Below, piece after piece: positions 17,512 through 27,035 of a stretch of DNA of 64,000 nucleotides (the first letter of the stretch is position 1; each line of letters opens with the position of its first letter). The position numbers were made by a program, and so were the translations under genes. Where the stretch lies: the NCBI RefSeq assembly GCF_007754425.1, contig NZ_CP037452.1, positions 3,881,164-3,945,163 on the forward strand. The letters are read 5' to 3'. The stretch comes from Gimesia fumaroli (GTDB lineage Bacteria; Planctomycetota; Planctomycetia; Planctomycetales; Planctomycetaceae). The notes under the pieces were generated by a model. That model ran no database searches. It saw only the letters and a program-made list of their open reading frames with translations, and was not told the DNA's origin.

Positions 17512-19461
17512 CTATTTACTGACAGGCTTCCAGAGACTTCCAAATCCTGGCCCATAGCCATAAGGGCCACGAGGACTGAAGACATAACCTCTCAAATCCT
17601 TGTTAAATCCATAGAATGAATTACGGAAATAAAGCCAGGTATAGGGCTGATCTTCATACAGAATCTCATGGATTTTGCCATAGATTTTTGCCCGTTTGTC
17701 TTTATCGAATTCACGTCGCCCTTCTTCAAACAGTTTGTCAACTTCCGGGTTGGAATATTGACCATAATTTCGAGGAGCGTCTGTTTTCCATAAATTGATT
17801 GAAGTGTCAGGGTCTGTTCCTGTCCCCCATCCACCAAACATTGCCTGAAACTGATGATTACGTGCCTTATCCTGCATCACCGTAAACTCAGTTGGTTTGA
17901 CTTCACAGATAATGCCAATCTGGTCCAGGTTTTCTTTGAGTAACGTACAGATCGAAAGGGATAAAGGCCTGTTCGCCGTCATGATCGTAAACCGGAATGG
18001 AATAATTTTCCCATCGAATTCCTTGTCTCGAATTCCGTCTCCATCGTGATCGATCCAACCCGCTTCATCCAGCAGATCTTCTGCCTTGTTTAAATTCTGT
18101 TGAAACGGTTTTGTCATTGGCTTGGGAGCCATCCAGGCCGTTTCGTGGTAAATACCAGTACATGGCTGGTATAAACCGTAGCAGAGTTCGTCCAGCATTT
18201 CTTTATGATTAAAAGCATAACTCATTGCCTGACGCACTTTTTTATCTTTAAAGAATAAGGTTTCACAGTTCCAGCCAAAGTAGAAGTAAACCCATTCCAG
18301 GCCATTTGCCTTGGTGCAGGTTTTGTAAAAGTCTTCGTCTTCGGTTTGTGTTTTCCAGAGTTCAGGGTTGAGCGCCATTTCATCGATCTCCCCTTTTTTC
18401 AACGCAAGCAATGCAGTATTGGGGTCCTGTATAATTCTGAGTCGGACACGCTCAAAATAGGGCCGAGTACGAACTTCTTTTCCATCCTGCATGTACCAGC
18501 TTTCGCGACGTTTTAAAATAATTTCCTGTCCACGAACTCGTTTTTCAAGTTCATAAGGTCCGCCGGTAACTGGTTCATTTTCATACTTTACATGGTACTG
18601 GCTATCTTGCAGTGTGGGATCTGTCTCCAGCTCTTTTTCATAAATGTGCTTGGGGATGATGGGGAAATTCAGGTTCCAGACGTTTGTGGGGAGTGCTTCC
18701 TTATGGAAAAAGACCAGAGTCTGGTCATCATAAGCCTGAATCCATTTGAGCTGATCGGTACCAGAGCGAACTGCAGGAACAGGTACCCGGGGGTTCATGA
18801 TCGTCTTGAAGGTAAACACAATGTCGTGTGCAGTGATAGGAGTGCCGTCTGACCATGTCAAATCATCTCGGAGGACGACTTTGTCGTACAGCATGTCTTT
18901 ACTGGTCTGCCAGGAGACCACGGTATCAGAAACGGCAAAAGGCCTGAAGTTCCAATCGAAACTGAAGAGTCCAAATCCGGTGAGAGAGGACACCTCAAAT
19001 TCGACAGCAGAACTACCCATGATCGGATTAGTGCTCTTCAAGTCAGCCCCGACATGTCGATTAATGGTCGCGTTCCAATCGACTTCTTCGTCATTTTCGG
19101 GTAGTCGGCCGAGCGCACTCAGGATTTTTTCGTTGCTTTCCTGGTTGGTATTTTTCAGCTTTAATGCTTCCTTCACGCTGACCAGTTGCTTCTCTTTACT
19201 CTGACGTTCCCGTAGTAGCTCCAAACTATCCAGTACTGGCTGTTCTTCCCACTCAACCTCAGCATCCAAGTCGGCTAAGCTGGGGGCATCAAATGGTTTC
19301 AACAGTGGTTCCAGAGGTACATCTTCTTTTGCTTCCGTGCTTGAATTTTCCGATGACTCTTCCGTCATATCGGTTGAAGGCGATGGCCCAGGGCATCCTG
19401 TGAGAGAGAACGTAAGCAGAATGGTCAAAAGCAATAGATTCAGGCGGGGAACTAAATTCAT
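17512..19461 (-). CDS. Family 5 peptide-binding lipoprotein of the ABC transporter
   Basis: A 649-residue extracytoplasmic solute-binding lipoprotein. The signal peptide ends in the lipobox SLTGC. The SBP family 5 fold is shown by LRDDLTWSDGTPITAHDIVFTF, VTGGPYELEK, VRQAMSYAFNHKEM and FGGWGTGTDPD-type sequence. Between the lipid anchor and the fold lies about 110 acidic, low-complexity and helical residues, an unusual spacer. The start at 19461 is supported by AAGGA about 7 nt upstream; a longer in-frame start at 19545 would put 28 residues before the signal. It delivers peptides to the two permeases downstream; it is probably a YejA-like receptor. Confidence 0.92.
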   Translation of the reverse strand: MNLVPRLNLLLLTILLTFSLTGCPGPSPSTDMTEESSENSSTEAKEDVPLEPLLKPFDAPSLADLDAEVEWEEQPVLDSLELLRERQSKEKQLVSVKEALKLKNTNQESNEKILSALGRLPENDEEVDWNATINRHVGADLKSTNPIMGSSAVEFEVSSLTGFGLFSFDWNFRPFAVSDTVVSWQTSKDMLYDKVVLRDDLTWSDGTPITAHDIVFTFKTIMNPRVPVPAVRSGTDQLKWIQAYDDQTLVFFHKEALPTNVWNLNFPIIPKHIYEKELETDPTLQDSQYHVKYENEPVTGGPYELEKRVRGQEIILKRRESWYMQDGKEVRTRPYFERVRLRIIQDPNTALLALKKGEIDEMALNPELWKTQTEDEDFYKTCTKANGLEWVYFYFGWNCETLFFKDKKVRQAMSYAFNHKEMLDELCYGLYQPCTGIYHETAWMAPKPMTKPFQQNLNKAEDLLDEAGWIDHDGDGIRDKEFDGKIIPFRFTIMTANRPLSLSICTLLKENLDQIGIICEVKPTEFTVMQDKARNHQFQAMFGGWGTGTDPDTSINLWKTDAPRNYGQYSNPEVDKLFEEGRREFDKDKRAKIYGKIHEILYEDQPYTWLYFRNSFYGFNKDLRGYVFSPRGPYGYGPGFGSLWKPVSK

Positions 19462-19595
19462 GGATATTCCTTCAATTAACTCCATTGAAAAGTCGGAAAA
19501 TTCACCGGAGGACGAAGCTGATTTATTTGAATAAAGTAAATTCAAAATATTCGAACGGCTCAGGCTAGATTGTGGCAGACTGAGCCAAATAGAAC

Positions 19596-19658
19596 AAGGC
19601 TGATTTTGGTTTTAAACGCAAGATGCGTTTAGACTTAACATCAACCAAAATCAGCCTT
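19596..19658 (-). terminator. Nested perfect inverted repeat after the CAP gene (terminator or stable RNA hairpin)
   Basis: The arms at 19596-19611 (AAGGCTGATTTTGGTT) and 19643-19658 are perfect 16-nt complements. Inside them lies a second perfect 7-bp hairpin, AAACGCA (19614-19620) with TGCGTTT (19624-19630). It begins about 53 nt after the CAP-domain stop and ends before the binding-protein gene. The stem is AT-rich and the T-run on either strand is weak, so it may attenuate transcription or protect RNA ends rather than act as a textbook terminator. It could make binding-protein expression differ from the upstream genes. Confidence 0.6.
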
Positions 19659-19711
19659 ATAATAATCACTTGGCAGTTCTGCGCTCAAGCGTCGTCAATT
19701 CTCAGGTCATC

Positions 19712-20167
19712 TTATTGAAAGACACCGACCCAGTAATATTGACCATTCAGGACCATATAGCCAAATCCGGCCTGTGTTCCGGTAAGCATAATTGAATGGT
19801 GGGCGGGAGAAGCAATCCAGCCATTGACGGCAGCTGCTGCTGATGTAGGACCTTGGAAAATGATCTCGGGCCAAGGCAGATTACTATGCTGGTAGTAGCC
19901 GGTTTGTGCCATCCATTTTGCGTGTTCTTGCGCTTTCAAACACATTTTGGTGTTCAATGTCAGTGCAGGTAATCCGTTTCGGGCTCGTTCCTGATTGTGC
20001 AGCTTCAACAATTTCAAAATAGTAGGATGCTTGATCAGCCAATCATGCTCACCTTCCTTTGGTTTTGCTGCTTCTTTAGGGGCTTCTTCTGAAGAAGCAG
20101 GTTGAATGAGCATCAGACAAAACAGACTTGCTAAAACGACTCTCCATGCTGGTTTTATTGTCATCAT
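19712..20167 (-). CDS. Secreted CAP (SCP/PR1-like) domain protein
   Basis: A 151-residue protein with a signal peptide (cleavage near PASSEEA, residue 26), a short lysine/glutamate-rich linker and a compact CAP domain. Recognisable CAP motifs are HNQERARNGLPALTLN, AQEHAKWMAQTGYYQHSN, and NGWIASPAHHSIML, followed by FGYMVLNGQYYWVGVF. The histidine near GYYQHS and the pair in SPAHH match the metal-binding cavity of the family. CAP proteins bind lipids or act on surface polymers; the exact role is unknown. It sits inside the peptide-transport cluster and is flanked by structured elements on both sides. Start codons at 20167 and 20164 are both possible. Confidence 0.85.
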   Translation of the reverse strand: MMTIKPAWRVVLASLFCLMLIQPASSEEAPKEAAKPKEGEHDWLIKHPTILKLLKLHNQERARNGLPALTLNTKMCLKAQEHAKWMAQTGYYQHSNLPWPEIIFQGPTSAAAAVNGWIASPAHHSIMLTGTQAGFGYMVLNGQYYWVGVFQ

Positions 20168-20179
20168 TTCTTTCCTAAT

Positions 20180-20287
20180 CTTTCCGTAGAGGAGTTAAAA
20201 TATAGTACCGGCATAAAGTTTGCCGGTCCCGTAGACTGCTGAGGAAAGGTTAGCAACGGCAAATCCTCTGGTCTACTGTACGGAAAG
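20180..20287 (-). ncRNA. Candidate structured leader RNA upstream of the CAP gene
   Basis: A 9-bp closing stem joins CTTTCCGTA (20180-20188) to TACGGAAAG (20279-20287). Within it are two hairpins: a 7-bp stem at 20207-20227 (ACCGGCA/TGCCGGT, 7-nt loop) and a bulged stem at 20231-20276 (GTAGAC/GTCTAC plus GAGGA/TCCTC). This gives a three-way junction. CGGCAAA (20257-20263) in the larger loop is complementary to TTTGCCG (20219-20225) of the smaller hairpin, so an alternative fold is possible. On the minus strand the structure ends 12 nt before the CAP start, next to its ribosome site. I do not match it to a known riboswitch class. Confidence 0.5.
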
Positions 20288-20339
20288 CAGAAAATCAGCT
20301 TCTCAGATCATATTGACAAATCTACATATCATTCCCTGT

Positions 20340-22208
20340 CTACGCTTCAAATGCCTGTTTTTCCCTATCATTAACCCTCTTCTTGATTTGCAGCAGATCG
20401 TCGGTGGGAATGGATTCAATCAACTTTCTTGTATACCCCTCTTGCGGGTTTTGATAGATCATTTCTGACGGTCCCAGTTCGACCAGTTTTCCCTGATTCA
20501 TCACCGCCATCATGTCAGACATGAATTTTACAACGCTCAAATCATGACTGATAAAAATATAGGTCAGGTTATATTGTTCCTGTAAATCTTTGAGTAAATT
20601 TAAGACCTGAGCCTGCACGGAGACGTCTAATGCCGAGACCGATTCATCACAGATGATGAATTCCGGTTCGACTGCCAGCGCGCGGGCAATCGAAATACGC
20701 TGGCGCTGCCCGCCAGAAAATTCATGGGGATAGCGGTCCAGATATTCGACCGGTAATCCTACTTCTTCCAGGAGGGAGGCAGCCCGGTCTCGTCGATCCT
20801 GTTTTGATGTACCTAAATTATGCGCGATCATCGATTCCGTAATAATGGTGGAGACCATCATGCGCGGGTTCAGTGAACTGTAAGGGTCCTGGAAAATAAT
20901 CTGAACCTTACGTCGAAATGGTTTTCGGCCAGCCCGGCTCATATGTGCCAGATCGTTTCCCTCAAAGAGAATTTTCCCGTCAGTCACAGGAGCGAGACCA
21001 ACGATGGCTTTACCAGTTGTTGTTTTTCCGCAACCGGATTCTCCTACGAGCCCCAGTGTCTGGCCACGATAAATATTTAACGAAATTCCATCAACGGCTT
21101 TTACATGATCGACAGTTCTGCGAAGAATTCCACTTTTGATCGGATAATAAACCTGTAGCTGGTCAAGGCTCAGAATGGGGGCCTCCCCTTCTTTGACCAG
21201 TTGAGACTCGGGTAGTGCTTTGACATCATCCGCCTGGTAACCAATTGTTTCCAGCTCTGAAAGAGGATGCAGCAATCTCTTGCGCCCATGTGACGTTAAG
21301 TCATTGAACTGACTTTTATCAAATTCCTTTTCTTCAATGATATATTCACCGAGCTCTGTTTCTTCAAAGTCCATGAAATCAGAGACCGTTGGTAGACGCT
21401 TAAAAGTCGTATCTAATGCGGGGCGGCAGGCGAGCAACCCTTTTGTGTAAGGATGCTCAGGATTTTCGAAGATTTCAACTACGGGCTTGTATTCGACTAA
21501 TTTGCCTCGGAACATGACCGCGACATCATCTGCGATTTCCGCAATCACACTTAAATCATGGGTAATGAATAAAATAGACATCCCACGCTCATCGCGCAGT
21601 TTCCGCAGCAGATTTAGAATTTGTGCCTGAATTGTAACGTCGAGTGCTGTTGTGGGTTCATCTGCGATCAGCAACTCGGGATTGCAGCTTAACGCCATGG
21701 CGATCATGACCCGTTGTTTCTGGCCTCCAGACATCTCATGAGGATAACTTGAAAAGCGGCGTTCCGGATCGAGAATTCCTACTTCGTGAAACAGTTCAAT
21801 CGTGCGTTGTTTCGCCTCAGCCGCAGTGACCTGCTGGTGTAGCATAATGGTTTCCATCACCTGCTTCCCAACGCGAAACACTGGATTTAACGACGTTCCA
21901 GGTTCCTGAAAGATCATACTGATATCACGACCACGGATATTTCGCATTTCCGGATCTGATAATTTCACCAGATCTTTTCCCAGAAAGGAAATCGAGCCTG
22001 CATCAATTTTGGCAGCTGTGTCCGGCAGCAGCTTCATGATTGATAAGGATGTAACGGACTTGCCTGACCCGGATTCGCCTACCAGCCCCAGCGTTTTCCC
22101 TTTCTCGATTGTGATATTCAAATCTTCAACCGCTTTCACAAGGCCGCGTCCTGTGTGAAAGTAGGTTTTTAATCCATTGATATCGAGTAGTGCCGTGTTC
22201 TCTGTCAT
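20340..22208 (-). CDS. Fused double-ATPase subunit of the peptide ABC transporter (OppDF/YejF type)
   Basis: A 622-residue protein joining two ABC ATPase domains. Each has a Walker A (GESGSGKS near residue 45; [11 protein letters not shown] near residue 388), a signature ([16 protein letters not shown]) and a Walker B ([24 protein letters not shown]). The oligopeptide-transporter C-terminal extension (HPYTKGLLA) follows the first domain. The second Walker B has Ser in place of Pro after the catalytic Glu, a common change. The domain order matches YejF and fused OppDF. The ATG at 22208 has an AAAGGAA ribosome site; a 17-residue longer start is less likely. It is the first gene of the cluster and powers the permeases downstream. 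Confidence 0.94.
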   Translation of the reverse strand: MTENTALLDINGLKTYFHTGRGLVKAVEDLNITIEKGKTLGLVGESGSGKSVTSLSIMKLLPDTAAKIDAGSISFLGKDLVKLSDPEMRNIRGRDISMIFQEPGTSLNPVFRVGKQVMETIMLHQQVTAAEAKQRTIELFHEVGILDPERRFSSYPHEMSGGQKQRVMIAMALSCNPELLIADEPTTALDVTIQAQILNLLRKLRDERGMSILFITHDLSVIAEIADDVAVMFRGKLVEYKPVVEIFENPEHPYTKGLLACRPALDTTFKRLPTVSDFMDFEETELGEYIIEEKEFDKSQFNDLTSHGRKRLLHPLSELETIGYQADDVKALPESQLVKEGEAPILSLDQLQVYYPIKSGILRRTVDHVKAVDGISLNIYRGQTLGLVGESGCGKTTTGKAIVGLAPVTDGKILFEGNDLAHMSRAGRKPFRRKVQIIFQDPYSSLNPRMMVSTIITESMIAHNLGTSKQDRRDRAASLLEEVGLPVEYLDRYPHEFSGGQRQRISIARALAVEPEFIICDESVSALDVSVQAQVLNLLKDLQEQYNLTYIFISHDLSVVKFMSDMMAVMNQGKLVELGPSEMIYQNPQEGYTRKLIESIPTDDLLQIKKRVNDREKQAFEA

Positions 22209-22280
22209 GGGAGTTCCTTTTGAAATCAATTTCAAATCACCTGGATCTTTCCGGCTCATTCAAAATTCATTTGGCGCACT

Positions 22281-22310
22281 TTGTATTTTTGAAAGTGATT
22301 CGCGTATAAT
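22281..22310 (+). promoter_or_regulatory. Predicted sigma-70-type promoter for the glycosidase-like gene
   Basis: A perfect TATAAT at 22305-22310 is preceded by TTGTAT at 22281-22286 with an 18-bp spacer. Transcription would start near 22317, about 50 nt before the ATG at 22368. Motif match only. Confidence 0.45.
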
Positions 22311-22367
22311 AGCGAAACTTCTGTAAGATGGGAGAGGAAACGGTATAAACCTGATGATTGGGAAAAA

Positions 22368-23318
22368 ATGAACGACATTACTTCGAGATCTACTATTAAA
22401 TTAATTCGTATTACTCTGTTTCTGATCTTAGTTATTTTAAGTACCAGGCACACAGTTTTTTCAGAAGAAATTGTGTTTCCTAAAGTCTTGACGCATTTTA
22501 ATCCCTATTCTAATAACCCCATTTTTCAGGCAGAAGGCCCGGGGCACTGGGATGTAAAAATACGTGAACGCGGATGGATTCTCAAGGAAGGCGATTTCTT
22601 CCACCTTTGGTTCACCGGCTATGATGGGAGCAGGTCTGGCTTGAAAATGCTCGGATATGCCTGGTCTTGTGATGGGATCCATTGGACCCGATCCCCTTGC
22701 AATCCGATCTATAAGAAACATTGGGTGGAAGACATGATGGTCCTCAAACATGAGGATATCTATCACATGTTTGCCGAAGGGAGAAATGACATCGCCCAGC
22801 ATCTGATTTCCAGTGATGCGGTGAGCTGGAAGCGTGTTGGTTCTCTGGACGTACGTCTGGCAAATGGGACTCCCATCCCTGAAGGCCCCTATGGTACCCC
22901 TGTTGTCTGGTTTGAAAATGATCAATGGTATCTCTTCTATGAACGGCGCGATGCCGGTATCTGGCTGGCGAGTTCACCGGATATGAAAGTCTGGACAAAT
23001 ATAAACAACGACCAGCCAGTCATGAAGCCTGGCCCCCAGCCTTATGACCAGAAGATGATTGCCATGAACCAGATCATAAAGTATCAGGGAACGTATTACA
23101 TGATTTTTCATGGCACGAATGCAGCCCAAAAGCCCTCTTTATGGACAACAAATCTTGCAGCATCCAAAGATCTGCTGCATTGGACAAAATATCCCGGGAA
23201 TCCTCTGACAAAACCTGAAGCGAATCAATCCAGCGGGATGTTAATCCCGGACGGGAAACGCTTTCGCCTTTATACAATGCACAATCAAGTCGATCTAAAT
23301 TTACCTCAGGATCCCTGA
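22368..23318 (+). CDS. Secreted five-bladed-propeller glycosidase-like protein
   Basis: A 316-residue protein with a signal peptide (residues 1-31) and repeated beta-propeller motifs typical of GH43/GH32/GH130-like folds: FHLWFTGYDGSRSG, YAWSCDGIHWTRSPCNPI, WYLFYERRDAGIWLASSPDMKVW and YYMIFHGTNAAQKPSLWTTN. The repeated pattern of 'SxDxxxW' is characteristic of these propellers. A glycan-acting enzyme or binding protein in the periplasm or outside is likely, but I cannot confirm the catalytic carboxylates, so enzyme activity is unproven. It is divergent from the transporter ATPase and 29 nt upstream of comEC. Confidence 0.75.
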   Translation: MNDITSRSTIKLIRITLFLILVILSTRHTVFSEEIVFPKVLTHFNPYSNNPIFQAEGPGHWDVKIRERGWILKEGDFFHLWFTGYDGSRSGLKMLGYAWSCDGIHWTRSPCNPIYKKHWVEDMMVLKHEDIYHMFAEGRNDIAQHLISSDAVSWKRVGSLDVRLANGTPIPEGPYGTPVVWFENDQWYLFYERRDAGIWLASSPDMKVWTNINNDQPVMKPGPQPYDQKMIAMNQIIKYQGTYYMIFHGTNAAQKPSLWTTNLAASKDLLHWTKYPGNPLTKPEANQSSGMLIPDGKRFRLYTMHNQVDLNLPQDP

Positions 23319-23347
23319 TACCAGGATCAAATAGAGTGGCCTGATCT

Positions 23348-25945
23348 ATGAGCGAATCCCTGTCTACTATCAATCCACAAGAAATCGATCAGAATCCGAC
23401 TCAGGGATCTAGAGAGCGCTCTCCCGCATTCAGTGTACTGCTCTGCTTCGCTCTGGGAATCCTGATTGATTCCTGGATTGAGTTGGATCTGGTTTACTGG
23501 CTGCTCTTAAGCATTATGTTGTCTACTATCTGGGGTTTGTGCTATCGATCCCATAAGTATTCCCAGGCAGCGATAGCACTTTTGCTTTTAACGGCCTGTC
23601 TGGGAGGCGTGCGACACCATGAGTTCTGGTTCTGTCACGCACCTCAGCATATCAGCCGACTTTTAAAAAGTCCGGAATATTCAGAAGGTCAGGCTCAGCT
23701 CATTCGTGTGACGGGGGTGATTTGTAAAAGTCCACAAATTGAAACGCCTGCCGATGAGGAACAGTTCAATCCAAATCAACCAAAACAACGGACGAATCTG
23801 ATTCTCAACTGTAGCGAACTCAATACGGGAACGAACAACATTCCTGTCACGGGAAAAATCTTTGTTTCCATTCATGACCAAGTAGACTCACCGCAGGCAA
23901 AACGAGCAGCTTCATTCTCTGTTGGTGATACAATTGATGTCTGTGGAAAACTCAAGGAATTCTCGCCCAAGGAGAATCCATACGATTATGATTTTCAGAA
24001 TCATTTTCGAAAAGAACAAGTCGAGGCCATCCTGGCACTGAAGTCTTCACACGCAGTCCATCTTGTGGCGAAAACGCCAGCTTCTTCCTGGAGCAGTCTG
24101 CGGAAACAGATTCATGACTCATTTTCGCACCTGATTCGCGAGAACACGAGTGAAAGCACTCAGGCAATAGGGCTGGCACTTTTACTGGGGGACCGTTCCG
24201 AACTCAGCCCCCAGGTGAGGAATCAATTCAGCCAATCCGGCTTGATCCATTTTCTGGCGATTTCAGGATTACACATTGGTTTTTTTAGCGCTTTTATCTG
24301 GAGTATCTGTCATCTGTTAAATCTCCCCAGAACGATCGCGGTTGCGTTGTTACTGTTTGCAATCCTGTTTTATCTCTCCATTATTGAGATTCGTCCGCCT
24401 ATTCTCCGAGCTGCTTCTTTTTGCGCGATGGTCACACTCGGTCTAGTCAGTTGGCGTACCATTACTACAATCAATCTGGTTTGTATTTCGGCCATTCTCA
24501 TTTTGATCATTAACCCGACCGATTTGTTTGATATCGGGACTCAGCTTTCGTTTCTTGCCGTGGCAGCGATTCTCTGGACCGTGCAGCAGGACTTTTTTCA
24601 AAATCCGTTTCAACAAACCTGGATTCCATTACGCTGGAGAATCCTTGCCAGTGATTCGGTGCTGCAAACTTCTTTACAATGGTTTTTGATCCGATATTTC
24701 CGTTTGCTCTATAGCGTGTTCCTGATCACGTTTTTCATCTGGCTCGTTACAGCACCACTTGTACTCTATCACTTTCAATTGCTCGCTCCAATTGGCATCC
24801 TGGTCAACACGTTCATCTTTCCTTTTTTATTCCTGATCTTATTGCTGGGCTATTTACTGATCTTCCTGGGATCACTCTTACCATTTTTATCCGGAGTGCT
24901 CGGAGGGGGTTTTGATTATTGTCTGAGAGCCCTGCTTTGGATTGTTGAATTTACTTCTGCAATCCCCTTTTCGCATTTTGATTTATCGGGGCCGCCTGTC
25001 TGGTGGATCCTGTTGTATTACTTATTTCTTATTTTAGCCATTTCGCCAGGTTATCGAAAAATCAAAGACAAGGGGAAATGGTTCCTTCGGAAAATACGTC
25101 TTTTAATAGTTCCTGCCTGGATCTTTGCTGGTCTGCTGATTGCCTTGCTTTCTTCAGGTTCAAAGTCGTTGCAATGCACATTTATCGCCGTCAATCATGG
25201 AGTTTCGATTTTGATCGAGTCTCCTGGTGGCAAAACAATTCTTTACGATGCGGGTTCCATGTCGCCTGTCGAACAGACCTGTTCGAAGATCAAAAATACG
25301 CTACTGGCGCATGGGATTCGGCGGGTTGATTTACTTCTTATCTCCCATGCCGATCGCGATCATTATAATGCAGCGGCCGAATTGATTTCGAAACATTACA
25401 TTCGTGAAATTGCATTTCCGCAGGCGTTTCTCAAACAAAAACAACCGGGAGTGATTTCGCTATGCAATATTGCTGCGCAGAATCGTATTCCCATTAAGAT
25501 CATCGGAAAAGGAGATCACTTTAATTTAGGAGATGAAACGAAACTCGAAGTCCTGCATCCTGGATTTGAAGATCAGTATCGGGAAGATAATCCAGCCAGT
25601 TTAACGGTACTGCTTTCGCATCACGGCCGGAAAATACTGCTGACAGGAGATCTGGAAGGACGAGGGTTGGAAAAACTACTCACAGAAAATGCAGCGATGT
25701 CTGTGGATATTCTACTGTCACCACATCATGGCAGCACCACTGCCAACACATTTGATTTGGATCGCTGGGCAAGACCTGACTACCTGATTGTCAGTGGTGG
25801 ACAAAGACAGACGATTCCTAAATTACAAAGTGTTTTTTCGGCAAGCACTCAGATCTATTCGACCCACAAGCACGGTTCCATCACTTGTCTGATCGACGAG
25901 GCTGGAAACTTGGATGTCATCCCGTTTCGTTCTGCAATGAACTGA
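23348..25945 (+). CDS. comEC: ComEC/Rec2-family DNA uptake channel
   Basis: An 865-residue protein with the full ComEC layout. N-terminal helices and an OB-like DUF4131 region span residues 20-250 (FSPKENPYDYDFQNHFR). The multi-helix Competence domain follows at about 270-590 (GLALLLGDRSELSPQVRNQF, FLAISGLHIGFFS). The C-terminal metallo-beta-lactamase domain has LISHADRDHYNAAAELI near residue 665, LLTGDLEG and LLSPHHGS. ComEC carries single-stranded DNA across the inner membrane in natural transformation; the beta-lactamase domain probably degrades the second strand. No other com gene is in the window, so competence is only suggested. Confidence 0.94.
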   Translation: MSESLSTINPQEIDQNPTQGSRERSPAFSVLLCFALGILIDSWIELDLVYWLLLSIMLSTIWGLCYRSHKYSQAAIALLLLTACLGGVRHHEFWFCHAPQHISRLLKSPEYSEGQAQLIRVTGVICKSPQIETPADEEQFNPNQPKQRTNLILNCSELNTGTNNIPVTGKIFVSIHDQVDSPQAKRAASFSVGDTIDVCGKLKEFSPKENPYDYDFQNHFRKEQVEAILALKSSHAVHLVAKTPASSWSSLRKQIHDSFSHLIRENTSESTQAIGLALLLGDRSELSPQVRNQFSQSGLIHFLAISGLHIGFFSAFIWSICHLLNLPRTIAVALLLFAILFYLSIIEIRPPILRAASFCAMVTLGLVSWRTITTINLVCISAILILIINPTDLFDIGTQLSFLAVAAILWTVQQDFFQNPFQQTWIPLRWRILASDSVLQTSLQWFLIRYFRLLYSVFLITFFIWLVTAPLVLYHFQLLAPIGILVNTFIFPFLFLILLLGYLLIFLGSLLPFLSGVLGGGFDYCLRALLWIVEFTSAIPFSHFDLSGPPVWWILLYYLFLILAISPGYRKIKDKGKWFLRKIRLLIVPAWIFAGLLIALLSSGSKSLQCTFIAVNHGVSILIESPGGKTILYDAGSMSPVEQTCSKIKNTLLAHGIRRVDLLLISHADRDHYNAAAELISKHYIREIAFPQAFLKQKQPGVISLCNIAAQNRIPIKIIGKGDHFNLGDETKLEVLHPGFEDQYREDNPASLTVLLSHHGRKILLTGDLEGRGLEKLLTENAAMSVDILLSPHHGSTTANTFDLDRWARPDYLIVSGGQRQTIPKLQSVFSASTQIYSTHKHGSITCLIDEAGNLDVIPFRSAMN

Positions 25946-25970
25946 AAGAAAGATTCAAATCCTCTAATTA

Positions 25971-26921
25971 TCAATCTAGGCCAATAGAATTGATCAACTC
26001 TTCGTGCGCTCGCAGCTCAAGGACTCTGTGCCTGAGAAGTTTTCGCATATCATTCAAAGTTTTCACAGTCTTCAGAAAACTCTCATTGGCTTCTGCCAGT
26101 TCCGAATAGTGTTTTTCCCCTTGCGAGATACAACGATTCAGATTCAGTAGATTTGGGGTAAATCCTTTTTTCAAATCCTCGACCATCGAAAGTGCTACTT
26201 CTTTGATCTCTTCACACAGCTGATGAATTTCCACGCGGTCCTTTTGACGTTCTTCAGTGGATAATTGTTTTGTTGAAATTGAGGTGTCTTTTTTTCTCAA
26301 CGATGTTTCATCAACCAGCCGGCCAAAGGGATTGAAATTCTCTTTTTCTTTTGTTGATTCAATGTCCAGTTTTTTGAGTGCGTTCAGTGCTTTTTTAAAT
26401 TGAGGAGAGATCTCAAGCGATCTTGTAAAACTGGAATGCGCCTGGGTATGATTTTTCATTTCCAGATAGACATTGCCCAGGTTGAAGTGGGCATCGACCA
26501 TATCCGGGTCAAAAACAATCGCCTGTTTATAGGCAGTGACCGCCATGCTTAACTGATTTAATCCTTTATGAGCAATTCCCATATTGTAGAACGCGTCAGC
26601 CGATTTTTTATCTTTCTGAACAGCCTTGCGCAACTCATTGAGTGCCTGTTTATATTCTCCCATTTTGTTGTAGATCGCCCCCATGTTGATATATGGAGAG
26701 GCATCTGCGGGAGATAATCGCGCCAGATCCTGGAAATGACTGATTGCATCCTGGTATTGCTTTAATTGAAAATACGCAGCTGCGATTCCCGCGTGTGCTT
26801 TCTTTTCGGCAGGTTTGATGCTAAGGATTCTCTGGTAGGTTTCAACTGCTTCAGCAATATTGCGTTCTTTAATTTGCTTACGAGCCTGCTGGAACAGTTC
26901 CGTGATTTTTGAGTCACTCAT
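25971..26921 (-). CDS. TPR-repeat protein
   Basis: A 316-residue soluble protein with about five tetratricopeptide repeats over residues 1-175 (AHAGIAAAYFQLKQYQDAISHF, PYINMGAIYNKMGEYKQAL, AFYNMGIAHKGLNQLSMAV, AHFNLGNVYLEMKNHTQA). A charged linker and a C-terminal helical, coiled-coil-like region (residues 230-316) follow. TPRs serve as protein-docking platforms; the partner is unknown. There is no signal peptide. The start has a clear AGGAGAGGAA ribosome site. The gene is convergent with comEC and 114 nt downstream of the small winged-helix gene, with which it may be co-transcribed. Confidence 0.85.
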   Translation of the reverse strand: MSDSKITELFQQARKQIKERNIAEAVETYQRILSIKPAEKKAHAGIAAAYFQLKQYQDAISHFQDLARLSPADASPYINMGAIYNKMGEYKQALNELRKAVQKDKKSADAFYNMGIAHKGLNQLSMAVTAYKQAIVFDPDMVDAHFNLGNVYLEMKNHTQAHSSFTRSLEISPQFKKALNALKKLDIESTKEKENFNPFGRLVDETSLRKKDTSISTKQLSTEERQKDRVEIHQLCEEIKEVALSMVEDLKKGFTPNLLNLNRCISQGEKHYSELAEANESFLKTVKTLNDMRKLLRHRVLELRAHEELINSIGLD

Positions 26922-27035
26922 GATCGAGTTCCTCTCCTACAGGGCGATCCAGATAAAATCAGATTTCGTTTCCCTTTTTGCAGAAATGTGCCCTGCTCTC
27001 TGCTCTCAGGGAAATGAACTGGTCCAATAAGACCA

